A stretch of DNA of 64,000 bases from Sphingobacterium humi (GCF_009768885.1 NZ_WSQA01000009.1:62001-126000), one strand, 5' to 3'; positions 25,590-33,905 are shown, numbered from the stretch's first letter. Notes: a model not told the origin generated them from the letters alone. Numbers and translations: made by a program.

Positions 25590-26773
25590 GAGCCGACGCG
25601 TTTCTTCAGCTCGCCCTTGGGCAGGGAGATGGCCCTTTTCACGGCTTCCTCGCCATAGCGCGCGCGCATGGCATCCATGGCTTGGTACAGGCGCACGGCC
25701 TCTTCGGTATCTTCGAAGAGGTTAATCTGCTGCGAGCCCTGCACCAGGTGGCTAAAGCGCACCCCAATCAGGCGCACCAGGATCCGTTTTTCATAGAGTT
25801 TCAGAAACAGTTCTTTTGTTTTTTTCAGCAGCACCGCATCCGAGGCTGTATAGGGAATCACCATTTGTTTGCTGACGGTATCAAAGTTTGCATAGCGCAA
25901 TTTCACGGTCACACAGCCCGTTAGGCGCTGTTGTTTCCGCAGCTGAAAGGTTAGCTTTTCCGTCATGCGAATCAGCTCGCTCTGCAAAAACACCATATCG
26001 ATGGTATCCTGCATAAAGGTTTCTTCGGAACCGATACTTTTTTGTTCGGAATAGGGAATAATAGGCGAAGGGTCGATACCATTGGCCTTGCGGGAGAGTT
26101 CTACGCCGTTTTTGCCGAGGAGGTTTTGCATCATGGGCACGGGAATCTCGCTCAGCAGCTTAATGGTGCGCACGCCCATCTGCTGCAAGAGGGTACTGGT
26201 TTTCTCGCCAATGCCGGGCATGCGCTGAATGCGCAGGGGTGCCAGGTAAGACTTTTCCAGGCCATGGGCAATTTCCCGCATCCCATCGGGTTTGGCATCA
26301 TCGGTCGCCACCTTACTGATCAGTTTATTGGAGGCCAGGGCATAGCTGATGGGCAGGCCGCTTTCTTTTTTGATTTTATTTTTAAGCTCCACCATAAATT
26401 TGCTGCAGCCAAAAAAGCGATCCACGCCGGTCAGATCCACATAAAACTCATCTACACTGGCTTTCTCCATCAGGGGCACCGTATCGCGCACCACATCGGT
26501 CACCAGGCGCGAGTAATAGCTGTAGCTGTCCATATCGCCACGCAGCACAATGGCATGCGGACAAAGGCGCAAGGCCAGCTTCATGGGCATGGCACTATGC
26601 ACGCCAAAGCGCCTCGTTTCATAGCTGCAGGCCGATACCACGGCCCTATCGCTCATGCCCCCCACAATCAAAGGTCTGCCCTCCAATTCGCTATTCTTTA
26701 AACGCTCGACACTTACAAAAAAGGTATCCAGGTCTAAATGGGCAACATACCGCTTATTATCAAGCATTTCCAT
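25586..26773 (-). CDS. dinB: Y-family DNA polymerase (DNA polymerase IV type)
   Basis: A 395-residue translesion polymerase. Catalytic acidic residues are visible as DLDTFF (Asp14) and SVDEFYVDL (Asp108, Glu109). The HhH region ALASNKLISKVATDDAKPDG, the thumb RMPGIGEKTSTLLQQMG and a little-finger domain follow. The start is set at 26773 because GGAGG lies 7 bases before this ATG; a longer frame from 26914 adds a non-homologous hydrophobic stretch. Its promoter carries the same dyad as dnaE2, with which Y-family polymerases typically work in induced mutagenesis. Likely SOS-type regulated. Confidence 0.9.
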   Translation of the reverse strand: MEMLDNKRYVAHLDLDTFFVSVERLKNSELEGRPLIVGGMSDRAVVSACSYETRRFGVHSAMPMKLALRLCPHAIVLRGDMDSYSYYSRLVTDVVRDTVPLMEKASVDEFYVDLTGVDRFFGCSKFMVELKNKIKKESGLPISYALASNKLISKVATDDAKPDGMREIAHGLEKSYLAPLRIQRMPGIGEKTSTLLQQMGVRTIKLLSEIPVPMMQNLLGKNGVELSRKANGIDPSPIIPYSEQKSIGSEETFMQDTIDMVFLQSELIRMTEKLTFQLRKQQRLTGCVTVKLRYANFDTVSKQMVIPYTASDAVLLKKTKELFLKLYEKRILVRLIGVRFSHLVQGSQQINLFEDTEEAVRLYQAMDAMRARYGEEAVKRAISLPKGELKKRVGS

Positions 26774-26797
26774 CCCGTTCCTCCGAAAAAATCCATT

Positions 26798-26826
26798 CAA
26801 AAATACTAATATTTTTAGCAAAACAA
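26798..26826 (-). promoter_or_regulatory. Promoter of the Y-family polymerase gene
   Basis: Minus-strand TATTTTTG (26805-26798) is an exact -7 box. TTG (26826-26824) lies 18 bases upstream. The dyad at 26804-26820 sits between the two boxes, where a repressor would block transcription. Confidence 0.55.
26804..26820. promoter_or_regulatory. Operator-like dyad TACTAA-N5-TTAGCA upstream of the Y-family polymerase gene
   Basis: Both 6-base half-sites are identical to those before dnaE2 (19925-19941); only the AT-rich 5-base spacer differs. It begins 31 bases from the start codon, against 32 for dnaE2. Confidence 0.6.
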
Positions 26827-26953
26827 CGATAAAAAGAAAATATAAACCCCTTCGTTGCTTTCGGTACAGGATGAAATGCAGCGGGCAGCCATACATTCGG
26901 GCAGCAAGCGCCAATTGATAGCCTAAAATAAAATGATTTTTGTATTTTTACAG

Positions 26954-26976
26954 GGTTTGCCAATAAAGGGCAAACC
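26954..26976 (+). promoter_or_regulatory. Hairpin in the parC leader
   Basis: GGTTTGCC and GGCAAACC pair perfectly around AATAAAG and are followed by TTTCTAATTTTT, 25 bases before the parC ATG. No plus-strand gene precedes it, so it may be an attenuator or an operator rather than a gene-end terminator. Confidence 0.45.
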
Positions 26977-27000
26977 TTTCTAATTTTTACGGAACAGTAA

Positions 27001-29673
27001 ATGAGTGACGAAATCAACAACACAGACGAAGAACAAGAATCCACACAGAACCAAGATGCCCAAAGCAGTACCATTGCTTTATCGGGATTATATGAAAACT
27101 GGTTTTTAGATTATGCATCGTATGTTATTTTAGATCGTGCCGTACCGCACATCAACGATGGGTTTAAGCCTGTACAACGCCGCATCCTGCACTCCTTGAA
27201 GGAGATGGACGACGGTCGTTACAATAAGGCCGCCAACGTCATCGGTAACACCATGAAGTACCACCCCCACGGGGATGCTTCCATTGGCGATGCGATGGTA
27301 CAGATTGGGCAGAAAGATCTGCTCATCGATTGCCAGGGAAACTGGGGCGATCCGATTACCGGCGACTCGGCTGCCGCCCCCCGTTATATCGAGGGTCGTC
27401 TTTCCAAGTTTGCCAATGAGGTTGTTTTCAACCCCGACACGACGGAATGGCAACTGAGCTACGACGGCCGGAACAAGGAACCTGTTACCCTGCCGGTAAA
27501 ATTCCCATTGCTATTGGCGCAGGGTGCCGAAGGTATTGCCGTAGGTTTGGCCACCAAGATTATGCCGCACAACTTCAACGAATTGATCGAAGGTTCTATC
27601 CAGGTGTTACGTGGCGAGCGCCCATCGATTTATCCGGACTTCCCGACCGGCGGTTTAGCCGACGTATCGGGTTATAATGAAGGGATGCGCGGAGGCAAGA
27701 TTCGCGTACGTGCGAAAATTGAAGAACGCGATAAAAAAACCTTAGCCATTACGGAGATTCCTTTTGGAACCACCACGGGCAGTTTGATCGATAGTATTGT
27801 ATCGGCGAACGAAAAAGGGAAAATCAAAATCAAGAAGATTGAAGATAATACGGCCAAGGACGTAGAAATTATGGTGCATTTAGCACCGGGTATTTCTCCC
27901 GACGTAACCATTGATGCCTTGTATGCCTTTACGGGTTGTGAAACTTCCATTTCACCGAACACCTGTGTCATCAAGAACAACAAGCCTTACTTCATGAGTG
28001 TGAACGATATATTGATCGAGAACACCAAGCAGACAAAGAACCTGCTGAAAATGGAGTTGGAAATTCGCTTGAATGAATTGCAGGAGCGGATTTTCTTCAG
28101 TTCCTTGTTGAAGATCTTCATCCAAGAAGGGATGTACAAACACCCGGACTATGAGAATGCGGGCGATTTTGACACCGTTGTTGAAGTGTTGAACCGTTTA
28201 TTCGAGCCTTTCTTCGATCAGTTCTACCGTCCTATCCTTCCGGAAGACTACAAACGCCTGATCGACAAACCGATGAGTAGCATTACGCGCTTTGACGTGA
28301 AGAAGGCCGATGAAATGATGAAGGCCCTGGAAGAAGAGATTAAAGAGGTACGCAAAAACTTGCGTAACCTCACAGAATATGCTATTAAATGGTTCGAATA
28401 TATCCGCAGCAAATACGGCAAAGACCGCGAGCGCAAGACGGAATTACGGATCTTCGATAAGGTGGAAGCCACACAGGTGGCCTTGGCCAATGCCAAGCTC
28501 TATGTGAACCGTGAGGAAGGCTTTATCGGTACCAACATGAAGAAAGACGAGTTGGTAAGCGATTGTTCCGACATCGATGATATTATTGTGTTCCGTGCCG
28601 ATGGCAAGTATTCTGTCGTAAAAGTGCAGGATAAGGTGTTCGTAGGCAAGGACATTATCCATGTGGCGGTCTTTAAGAAAGGTGACGAGCGCACGGTATA
28701 CAATGTGATTTATAAAGACGGCGGCACCGGCAACAGCTATATCAAACGTTTCTCAGTGACGGGGGTTACCCGCGACAAGGACTACGATATGGGCAAGGCC
28801 AGCAAGGGTTCTAAAATCCTATATTTCACAGCTAATGCCAATGGTGAGGCCGAAGTGGTGAACATCCAATTGAAGCCACACAGCAAGCTGCGGAAGCTAA
28901 CTTTTGATATGGACTTTGCAGAAATTGCCATCAAGGGTCGTGCTTCACAAGGAAACCTCGTGAGTAAGTTCCCTGTGAAAAAGATCAGTTTCAAGAGTGC
29001 CGGCGTTTCTACCCTAGCGGGACGTAAGATTTGGTATGATGAGGTATTGAAGCGCTTAAATGCCGATGAGCGAGGTCGCTTCTTAGGCGAGTTTGATGGC
29101 GATGATAAGATCTTATTGGTGATGAACGATGGTAGCTATGAGCTATCGAACTTCGACCTGAACAACCACTTCGACGAGAAGATGATCCGCATGGAGAAAT
29201 TCTATCCCGAGCAAGTGTATACCGCCATCCACCAAGACGGAAAAACAGGAACCTATTACGTGAAACGCTTTAACTTCGACGATCTGCCGGTGGGCAAGCG
29301 CACGAAGTTTATTGGGGAAGAAAGTAAGCTGATTACCCTTACGAATAACGAAGCACCAGTAGTTGCCCTGAATATCCTGAAAGGGAAATCGCAAACCAAA
29401 GAGTCTTTCGAGCAGTTACTGACCGAGATTGTGGATGTCAAAGGCATGAAAGCCCAAGGCAATCGTTTATCCTTCCATACCGTGCAAAAGATTAAGCTCT
29501 TAACGGAAGAGGTGGATCTATCGCAGAAACAGGAGATAGAGGTTGCGGAAGAAGCTGGAGAAGCTGTAGTTGATAGCGAGGTTGCGTCTACTGATGCGAC
29601 AGATATCCCTTTGGAAATCACCAATCCTGATGATATTAAATTGGATGACAACGGTCAGATGGGGCTTTTCTAG
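27001..29673 (+). CDS. parC: Topoisomerase IV subunit A (ParC; GyrA/ParC family)
   Basis: An 890-residue type IIA topoisomerase subunit that cuts and rejoins DNA for decatenation. The winged-helix domain holds the active Tyr129 in APRYIEG. HPHGDASIGD (88-97) is the quinolone-binding region, with Ala at the usual Ser position and Asp97 at the acidic one. A coiled-coil gate (about 340-480) and a C-terminal DNA-binding domain with degenerate blades follow, then an acidic tail of about 50 residues. A GyrA assignment cannot be fully excluded, but the lack of a clear GyrA-box and the N-terminal acidic leader match Bacteroidota ParC. No partner parE gene is in the window. Confidence 0.85.
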   Translation: MSDEINNTDEEQESTQNQDAQSSTIALSGLYENWFLDYASYVILDRAVPHINDGFKPVQRRILHSLKEMDDGRYNKAANVIGNTMKYHPHGDASIGDAMVQIGQKDLLIDCQGNWGDPITGDSAAAPRYIEGRLSKFANEVVFNPDTTEWQLSYDGRNKEPVTLPVKFPLLLAQGAEGIAVGLATKIMPHNFNELIEGSIQVLRGERPSIYPDFPTGGLADVSGYNEGMRGGKIRVRAKIEERDKKTLAITEIPFGTTTGSLIDSIVSANEKGKIKIKKIEDNTAKDVEIMVHLAPGISPDVTIDALYAFTGCETSISPNTCVIKNNKPYFMSVNDILIENTKQTKNLLKMELEIRLNELQERIFFSSLLKIFIQEGMYKHPDYENAGDFDTVVEVLNRLFEPFFDQFYRPILPEDYKRLIDKPMSSITRFDVKKADEMMKALEEEIKEVRKNLRNLTEYAIKWFEYIRSKYGKDRERKTELRIFDKVEATQVALANAKLYVNREEGFIGTNMKKDELVSDCSDIDDIIVFRADGKYSVVKVQDKVFVGKDIIHVAVFKKGDERTVYNVIYKDGGTGNSYIKRFSVTGVTRDKDYDMGKASKGSKILYFTANANGEAEVVNIQLKPHSKLRKLTFDMDFAEIAIKGRASQGNLVSKFPVKKISFKSAGVSTLAGRKIWYDEVLKRLNADERGRFLGEFDGDDKILLVMNDGSYELSNFDLNNHFDEKMIRMEKFYPEQVYTAIHQDGKTGTYYVKRFNFDDLPVGKRTKFIGEESKLITLTNNEAPVVALNILKGKSQTKESFEQLLTEIVDVKGMKAQGNRLSFHTVQKIKLLTEEVDLSQKQEIEVAEEAGEAVVDSEVASTDATDIPLEITNPDDIKLDDNGQMGLF

Positions 29674-29676
29674 TTT

Positions 29677-29708
29677 AGATGTGAGATATGAGATGTGAGA
29701 TATGAGAG
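29677..29708 (+). repeat. 32-bp ATGAG-type module after parC
   Basis: Identical in all 32 bases to 16663-16694. It begins three bases after the parC stop codon, as the other copy begins shortly after the AI-2E gene stop. Confidence 0.85.
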
Positions 29709-29722
29709 TAGGGCTGTTAGAA

Positions 29723-29802
29723 AACTGCGGCACGCTTTGTACCGCGTTGTGGCCAAAGTTGTCATGGTGAGCGGAGTCGAACCATTGGTACGTCAATACA
29801 AT
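29723..29802 (+). repeat. REP-like intergenic repeat, copy D
   Basis: Closely similar to copy C (8961-9036): AACTGCGGCACGCTTTG, then TACCGCGTTGTGGCCAAAG and the GAGCGGAGTCGAACCATTGG core. The 577-bp gap 29674-30250 holds no gene. Confidence 0.8.
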
Positions 29803-29872
29803 CAGCAACACTAATCAATGATAACTGAAGTGCACTATTGGTAGATTACTACAACAAACGCTTAATAATATT

Positions 29873-29908
29873 GCGGCCCGTTTTGCATAACAAAACGGGC
29901 CGCTTTCT
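29873..29908 (+). terminator. Strong hairpin terminator downstream of parC
   Basis: A perfect 13-bp stem, GCGGCCCGTTTTG with CAAAACGGGCCGC, loop CATAA, followed by TTTCTTT. It lies 200 bases after the parC stop, with repeat modules in between. Confidence 0.75.
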
Positions 29909-29972
29909 TTATGGTCGTGCCACCCCCTTTTTATTACACAAAACACTATTTATAAACAAATTACACATAATT

Positions 29973-30048
29973 GATTGCACTGACGTACCAGTCGTTCGTG
30001 GTTCGACTCCGCTCACCATGACAACCCCATGACAAACCTATGACAACA
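29973..30048 (-). repeat. REP-like intergenic repeat, copy E (inverted)
   Basis: Reverse orientation of the copy A core, with a small internal duplication (GTTCGTGGTTCG) and three CATGACA/TATGACA steps. It is followed at 30048-30075 by CTAACTA repeats and near 30090-30135 by a C-rich block that is the inverse of the 8667-8699 G-rich block. Confidence 0.8.
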
Positions 30049-30192
30049 CTAACTACTAACTACTAACTACTACTGCATCCCCCCCTTACTCCCCCCTTTC
30101 TCTCCCCTTTCTCACCCGTATCAAACCCCTTTCAAGAGGGCTAATCAAGGGCAGTGAAAAAGGAAAGAAAAAGCCAAAATAAGCCAGCGTAC

Positions 30193-30228
30193 AAAAGAAA
30201 AGACCTGCTCGGTTAGAAGCAGGTCTTT
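30193..30228 (-). terminator. Terminator of the asparaginase gene
   Basis: The arms AAAGACCTGCT and AGCAGGTCTTT (11 bp, perfect) enclose an 8-base loop, and on the minus strand are followed by TCTTTTG. It lies 23 bases after the stop. Confidence 0.8.
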
Positions 30229-30250
30229 ACATACCTTATTTGAGGTCTTT

Positions 30251-31294
30251 TTATTTTGTTTCTTCGGCTTGGTAGTGGAATTTTCCTTTTTCGATGAGGT
30301 CTTGTTTTTCGGCGTGGCATACGGCGAAGGTAAAACCATCTTGCAGGGCATAGGAGCCATACTCGCCTTGTTTGTTTAAGGCTAGGAATCCGACTTGAAT
30401 ATTCTTGGCGATGTCAGGTTTTTTCTTCACGATCCGCATCACGGCTTCTTTACAGGCTTCTTCGGGTGAATAGCCTTGGCGCATCAGTTCAACGACGAGG
30501 AAGCTGCCCACGGTACGGATCACCTCTTCGCCCACACCGGTTGATGTAGCGCCACCAACCTCATTGTCTACATACAGGCCGGCGCCTATGATGGGGCTAT
30601 CTCCTACGCGGCCACGCATCTTAAAGGCCATTCCGCTAGTGGTACAAGCACCAGACAGGTTGCCCTGTTCATCGAGTGCCAACATGCCGATGGTATCGTG
30701 GTTATATTCATTGCCGGGCAATTTCTCGGCGGCAAAGGCTTTATTTTCGATGTTCATGACAGGGGAATAGTTTTTCTCTTTTAACCATTCTTTCCATGCT
30801 TTTTCGGAGGAAGGAATCAATAGGTTTTCCTTCTGAAAGCCATTCTCCAGGGCGAATTGCAAGGCCCCTTCACCAACCAACATGACGTGTGGTGTTTTCT
30901 CCATCACCAAGCGGGCTACCGAAATGGGGTGTGCGATATGCTCTAAGGCGGCTACGGATCCACAATTTCCGGCTTCATCCATGATGCAGGCATCCAGGCT
31001 GACATGTCCATCGCGGTCGGGATATCCCCCTTTTCCGACGGTAGGGTTCGAGAGGTCGGCTTCGGCCACTTGCACACCTTTTTCGACGGCATCCAACGCG
31101 CGCCCTTGCTTACCCAGGATTTCCCAGGCTGCTTTATTTGCAGCGACACCAAAGTCCCATGTCGAGATCACAATAGGCTTTTTCGGGTTTGCGGCCGATT
31201 TATTTTTAGGGTCGCAAGCGACGGCTGCGACCAGCGTTCCGATGGAGGCTGCGCCCAATACGGACTGTTTAATGAAGTTTCTTCTTGAATGCAT
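30251..31294 (-). CDS. Ntn-hydrolase asparaginase (N4-GlcNAc-asparaginase / isoaspartyl peptidase family)
   Basis: A 347-residue exported enzyme. The N-terminus has a twin-arginine motif (SRRNFIKQS) and a lipobox ending VAAVAC (Cys27), so it is probably a Tat-exported lipoprotein. The family precursor cleaves itself before a Thr: here NHDTIGML, Thr201, which would be the nucleophile, with the substrate-binding GRVGDSPIIGAG and the TSTGVGE stretch following. The full set resembles glycosylasparaginases, which cut GlcNAc-Asn, but isoaspartyl dipeptides are possible. Start ATG 31294 is preferred over an upstream TTG at 31303. It is divergent from the NlpC/P60 gene. Confidence 0.85.
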   Translation of the reverse strand: MHSRRNFIKQSVLGAASIGTLVAAVACDPKNKSAANPKKPIVISTWDFGVAANKAAWEILGKQGRALDAVEKGVQVAEADLSNPTVGKGGYPDRDGHVSLDACIMDEAGNCGSVAALEHIAHPISVARLVMEKTPHVMLVGEGALQFALENGFQKENLLIPSSEKAWKEWLKEKNYSPVMNIENKAFAAEKLPGNEYNHDTIGMLALDEQGNLSGACTTSGMAFKMRGRVGDSPIIGAGLYVDNEVGGATSTGVGEEVIRTVGSFLVVELMRQGYSPEEACKEAVMRIVKKKPDIAKNIQVGFLALNKQGEYGSYALQDGFTFAVCHAEKQDLIEKGKFHYQAEETK

Positions 31295-31346
31295 AAGATA
31301 CAATATTAAACAATGGCGTAAGTTTTGGCAAATTATTCCAGCATTT

Positions 31347-31362
31347 GCTAGAACGTTCTAGC
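31347..31362. promoter_or_regulatory. Perfect 16-bp palindrome in the asparaginase/NlpC divergent region
   Basis: GCTAGAACGTTCTAGC reads the same on both strands. It lies 53 bases before the asparaginase start and 168 before the NlpC/P60 start. Three GCATATTT copies (31417, 31481, 31491) follow in the same region. Confidence 0.5.
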
Positions 31363-31460
31363 TATTATGAAAATGGTAAGAATGACAACGTTTTTTCGTT
31401 AAAATGGCATAATAATGCATATTTCCATCAAACTGTGGATAAAATCACGTAAAAAAATGC

Positions 31461-31491
31461 TTGTTTGACCGGATAAATTCGCATATTTATG
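31461..31491 (+). promoter_or_regulatory. Candidate promoter of the NlpC/P60-epimerase genes
   Basis: TTG at 31461-31463 and TATTTATG (one mismatch to TAnnTTTG) at 31484-31491 are 20 bases apart, about 38 bases before the ATG. Confidence 0.3.
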
Positions 31492-31529
31492 CATATTTAC
31501 CAAAAACAATTTATCAAAATTCTTGAGCA

Positions 31530-32744
31530 ATGCAGAGAAAATTTTTTCATATCGTTTGCTTTTCCTTGTGTGCCATGCAATTTGCGCAGGCACAAACGGA
31601 TTCAACGGTATACAAACGTGTGCTGGAGCTTGTAAATGAAGCAAAAAAAGAATACGCACCGGATAAACGGACCAAAATTGTGGCCCTCACCCAGGCAGAT
31701 GCCAAAACCAATCAGTATTATATTGAATCTACTGTTCCGCAGGCCAATGCTTTTATTGAAAGCCAAGCTAAGGGACTTTCCGCCAACCTTCACTTTAATA
31801 ATCTTCCGGATAGTACCGTTGGCGAAAAAATATACGGTGTTGTCAACCTTTCGGTAGCCAATTTCCGCACACAACCGGGGAATGCTTCCGAAATGGCTAC
31901 GCAAGCTATCTTAGGAACACAGGTTGATATTTTACAGAAGCTGCAAGGCGATTTACGCGTAAGAACACCTGAAGGCTATATTTCCTATGTGCCGGCTTCC
32001 TCTGTAGTTGCAATGGATAAGGCTGCCCTGAACGCTTGGAAAGCCAAGAAAAAAGTAATCTATACGCAAGAATTTGGCAAGTCTTACTCCAAAGCCGACC
32101 AAAGCAGTCAGCGGGTTTCCGACTTGGTATACGGAAATATTCTAGCCTTGGAATCGGAAGGGAAATCGTACTACAAAGTTTCCTATCCGGACAAGCGCAT
32201 TGCCTACCTTCCGAAAACAGAAGCGGTAAGTTTTGAGCAATGGTTAAAAACGCGCAGTTTAAATTCCGATAATGTATTGGCCAGTGCACGCAGCATGATG
32301 GGCTTGCCTTATTTATGGGGTGGCACCTCGGTAAAAGGTGTAGATTGTAGTGGTTTCACCAAAACCGCCTTTTACATGAATGGCTACGTCATTCCGCGGG
32401 ATGCTTCACAGCAGGTGTTGGCGGGAGAAGCTGTGGATATTTTAGGTGCTGACGGGCATTTTGATGCACAAAAAGCCTTAAAAAACTTGAAGCCTGCCGA
32501 TTTATTATTCTTCGCTGCCGGCAAGAACAACAACCCGAATGCGCGTGTGACGCATGTGGCCATGTATATTGGCAATGGGGAGTTTATCCATGCTGCCGGT
32601 ACGGTTCGCATCAATTCCATGTTGAAGGATGCCAGCAATTACGATGATTTCCAAACCCGCACGGTTGTTGCCGCCAAGCGCTACATTGGTGCTCAGGACG
32701 CGCAGATTCAGAAAATTCAAGAAAACCCTTATTACAAACCATAA
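31530..32744 (+). CDS. NlpC/P60 cell-wall peptidase with SH3-type domains (YkfC-like)
   Basis: A 404-residue protein with signal peptide (about 1-21). The middle has two bacterial SH3-like segments (about 100-165 and 175-235), and the C-terminal NlpC/P60 domain has Cys273 in VDCSGF, His342 in THVAMYIG and His354 in FIHAAG. This architecture is that of the gamma-D-glutamyl-L-diamino acid endopeptidases (YkfC type), which cut stem-peptide fragments after the D-Glu. The next gene, 2 bases on, is an L-Ala-D/L-Glu epimerase, the standard partner that takes the L-Ala-D-Glu dipeptide released. Confidence 0.85.
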   Translation: MQRKFFHIVCFSLCAMQFAQAQTDSTVYKRVLELVNEAKKEYAPDKRTKIVALTQADAKTNQYYIESTVPQANAFIESQAKGLSANLHFNNLPDSTVGEKIYGVVNLSVANFRTQPGNASEMATQAILGTQVDILQKLQGDLRVRTPEGYISYVPASSVVAMDKAALNAWKAKKKVIYTQEFGKSYSKADQSSQRVSDLVYGNILALESEGKSYYKVSYPDKRIAYLPKTEAVSFEQWLKTRSLNSDNVLASARSMMGLPYLWGGTSVKGVDCSGFTKTAFYMNGYVIPRDASQQVLAGEAVDILGADGHFDAQKALKNLKPADLLFFAAGKNNNPNARVTHVAMYIGNGEFIHAAGTVRINSMLKDASNYDDFQTRTVVAAKRYIGAQDAQIQKIQENPYYKP

Positions 32745-32746
32745 CG

Positions 32747-33796
32747 ATGAATGCAACTTGGGAAACTAAAAAAATGGGGAAATTTACGCTTCGGTTCCGC
32801 CCTTATACGCTGGAACTAAGGCATGTGTTTACCGTAGCCTCTTTTAGCCGTTCGACCACACCCGTGGTATTGACTGAGTTGGAGTATGAAGGCGTGGTAG
32901 GCTATGGGGAAGCCAGTATGCCGCCTTATTTGGGCGAATCGCAAGACAGCGTTTGCGACTTTCTACGCAAGGTAGACCTGTCGGGTTTTGATTCTCCCTT
33001 TCAAACGGCCGAGATTTTACATACGGTCGATTTAATCGCCGCAAAGAATACCGCAGCAAAAGCTGCGCTTGATATTGCCTTGCACGATTTACTGGGGAAA
33101 TTGATGCAGCAGCCTTTTTATAAAATCTGGGGTTTAAACCCGGATCTTATTCCGCCGACTTCCTACACCATCGGTATAGATACCGAAGAGATGATTCGGA
33201 AGAAGGTTGCCGAGGCTTCCCAATTCAAGATCCTCAAGGTAAAGTTAGGCTTGGATACCGATAAAATGATTATTGATACCATCCGTTCGGTGACCGACGT
33301 GCCTTTATGTGCGGACGTGAACCAAGGTTGGAAAAATAAGGAAGAGGCCGTGGAAATGGCACATTGGCTTCATGAGCGCAATGTGGTATTCCTGGAGCAA
33401 CCCATGCCTAAAGAAATGATGGACGAGAATGCCTATTTAACGGAGCACTCGCCCATTCCAACCATTGCCGATGAGGCTTGCCAACGCTTAGCTGATGTGA
33501 CGAAGTTACAGGGGGTGTATACGGGAATTAACATCAAGCTGATGAAGTGTACGGGGATGCGCGAAGCCAAGCAAATGGCCGAGCTTGCACGAGCCTTAGA
33601 CATGAAAGTGATGCTCGGTTGTATGACGGAAACATCCTGTGCTATATCTGCGGCAGCACAATTAGCTCCTTTAGTAGATTGGGCAGATTTGGATGGCGCC
33701 TTATTAATTGGCAACGACATTTTCGATGGCATGTATGTAGAAGATGGTCTTTGCAAGCTACCGAATCGCCCGGGGATTGGAATTTTGAAAAATTAA
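32747..33796 (+). CDS. L-Ala-D/L-Glu dipeptide epimerase (enolase superfamily)
   Basis: A 349-residue enzyme inverting the D-Glu of L-Ala-D-Glu so that the dipeptide can be used as nutrient. Active-site residues are in place: the KVK pair (Lys164/166), metal ligands Asp190 (ADVNQGW), Glu217 (LEQP) and Asp242 (ADEA), and Lys264/267 in NIKLMK. The dipeptide-recognising DGALLIGNDIFDG stretch near the C-terminus fits AEE epimerases rather than muconate cycloisomerase or OSB synthase. No signal peptide, so it acts in the cytoplasm. Cotranscribed with the NlpC/P60 gene. Confidence 0.9.
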   Translation: MNATWETKKMGKFTLRFRPYTLELRHVFTVASFSRSTTPVVLTELEYEGVVGYGEASMPPYLGESQDSVCDFLRKVDLSGFDSPFQTAEILHTVDLIAAKNTAAKAALDIALHDLLGKLMQQPFYKIWGLNPDLIPPTSYTIGIDTEEMIRKKVAEASQFKILKVKLGLDTDKMIIDTIRSVTDVPLCADVNQGWKNKEEAVEMAHWLHERNVVFLEQPMPKEMMDENAYLTEHSPIPTIADEACQRLADVTKLQGVYTGINIKLMKCTGMREAKQMAELARALDMKVMLGCMTETSCAISAAAQLAPLVDWADLDGALLIGNDIFDGMYVEDGLCKLPNRPGIGILKN

Positions 33797-33861
33797 GTAC
33801 CTTTAAACAAACATAAATTACCTAAGAAAAACAAAAACAACGGCTCGTTTATAGCAACACA

Positions 33862-33905
33862 ATACCTACGAAAAACAAACCCCTGCTTTCACAAGGGCAG
33901 GGTAT
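33862..33905 (+). promoter_or_regulatory. Stem-loop in the susC leader
   Basis: CCCTGC (33881-33886) pairs with GCAGGG (33897-33902), and outside it ATACC can pair with GGTAT. It lies about 30 bases before the susC ATG with no T-run, so a leader structure is more likely than a terminator. Confidence 0.35.

Noticed and set aside
26774..26914. Longer N-terminus of the Y-family polymerase
   Set aside because: GGAGG before ATG 26773 and the exact promoter at 26798-26826 would both lie inside the coding region if the longer form were used.
29990..30020. GGTTCGACTCCGCTCACCA resembles a tRNA T-arm with CCA end
   Set aside because: No matching acceptor, D- or anticodon arm lies upstream. The same core appears without CCA in copies A and B, so it is a repeat, not a tRNA.
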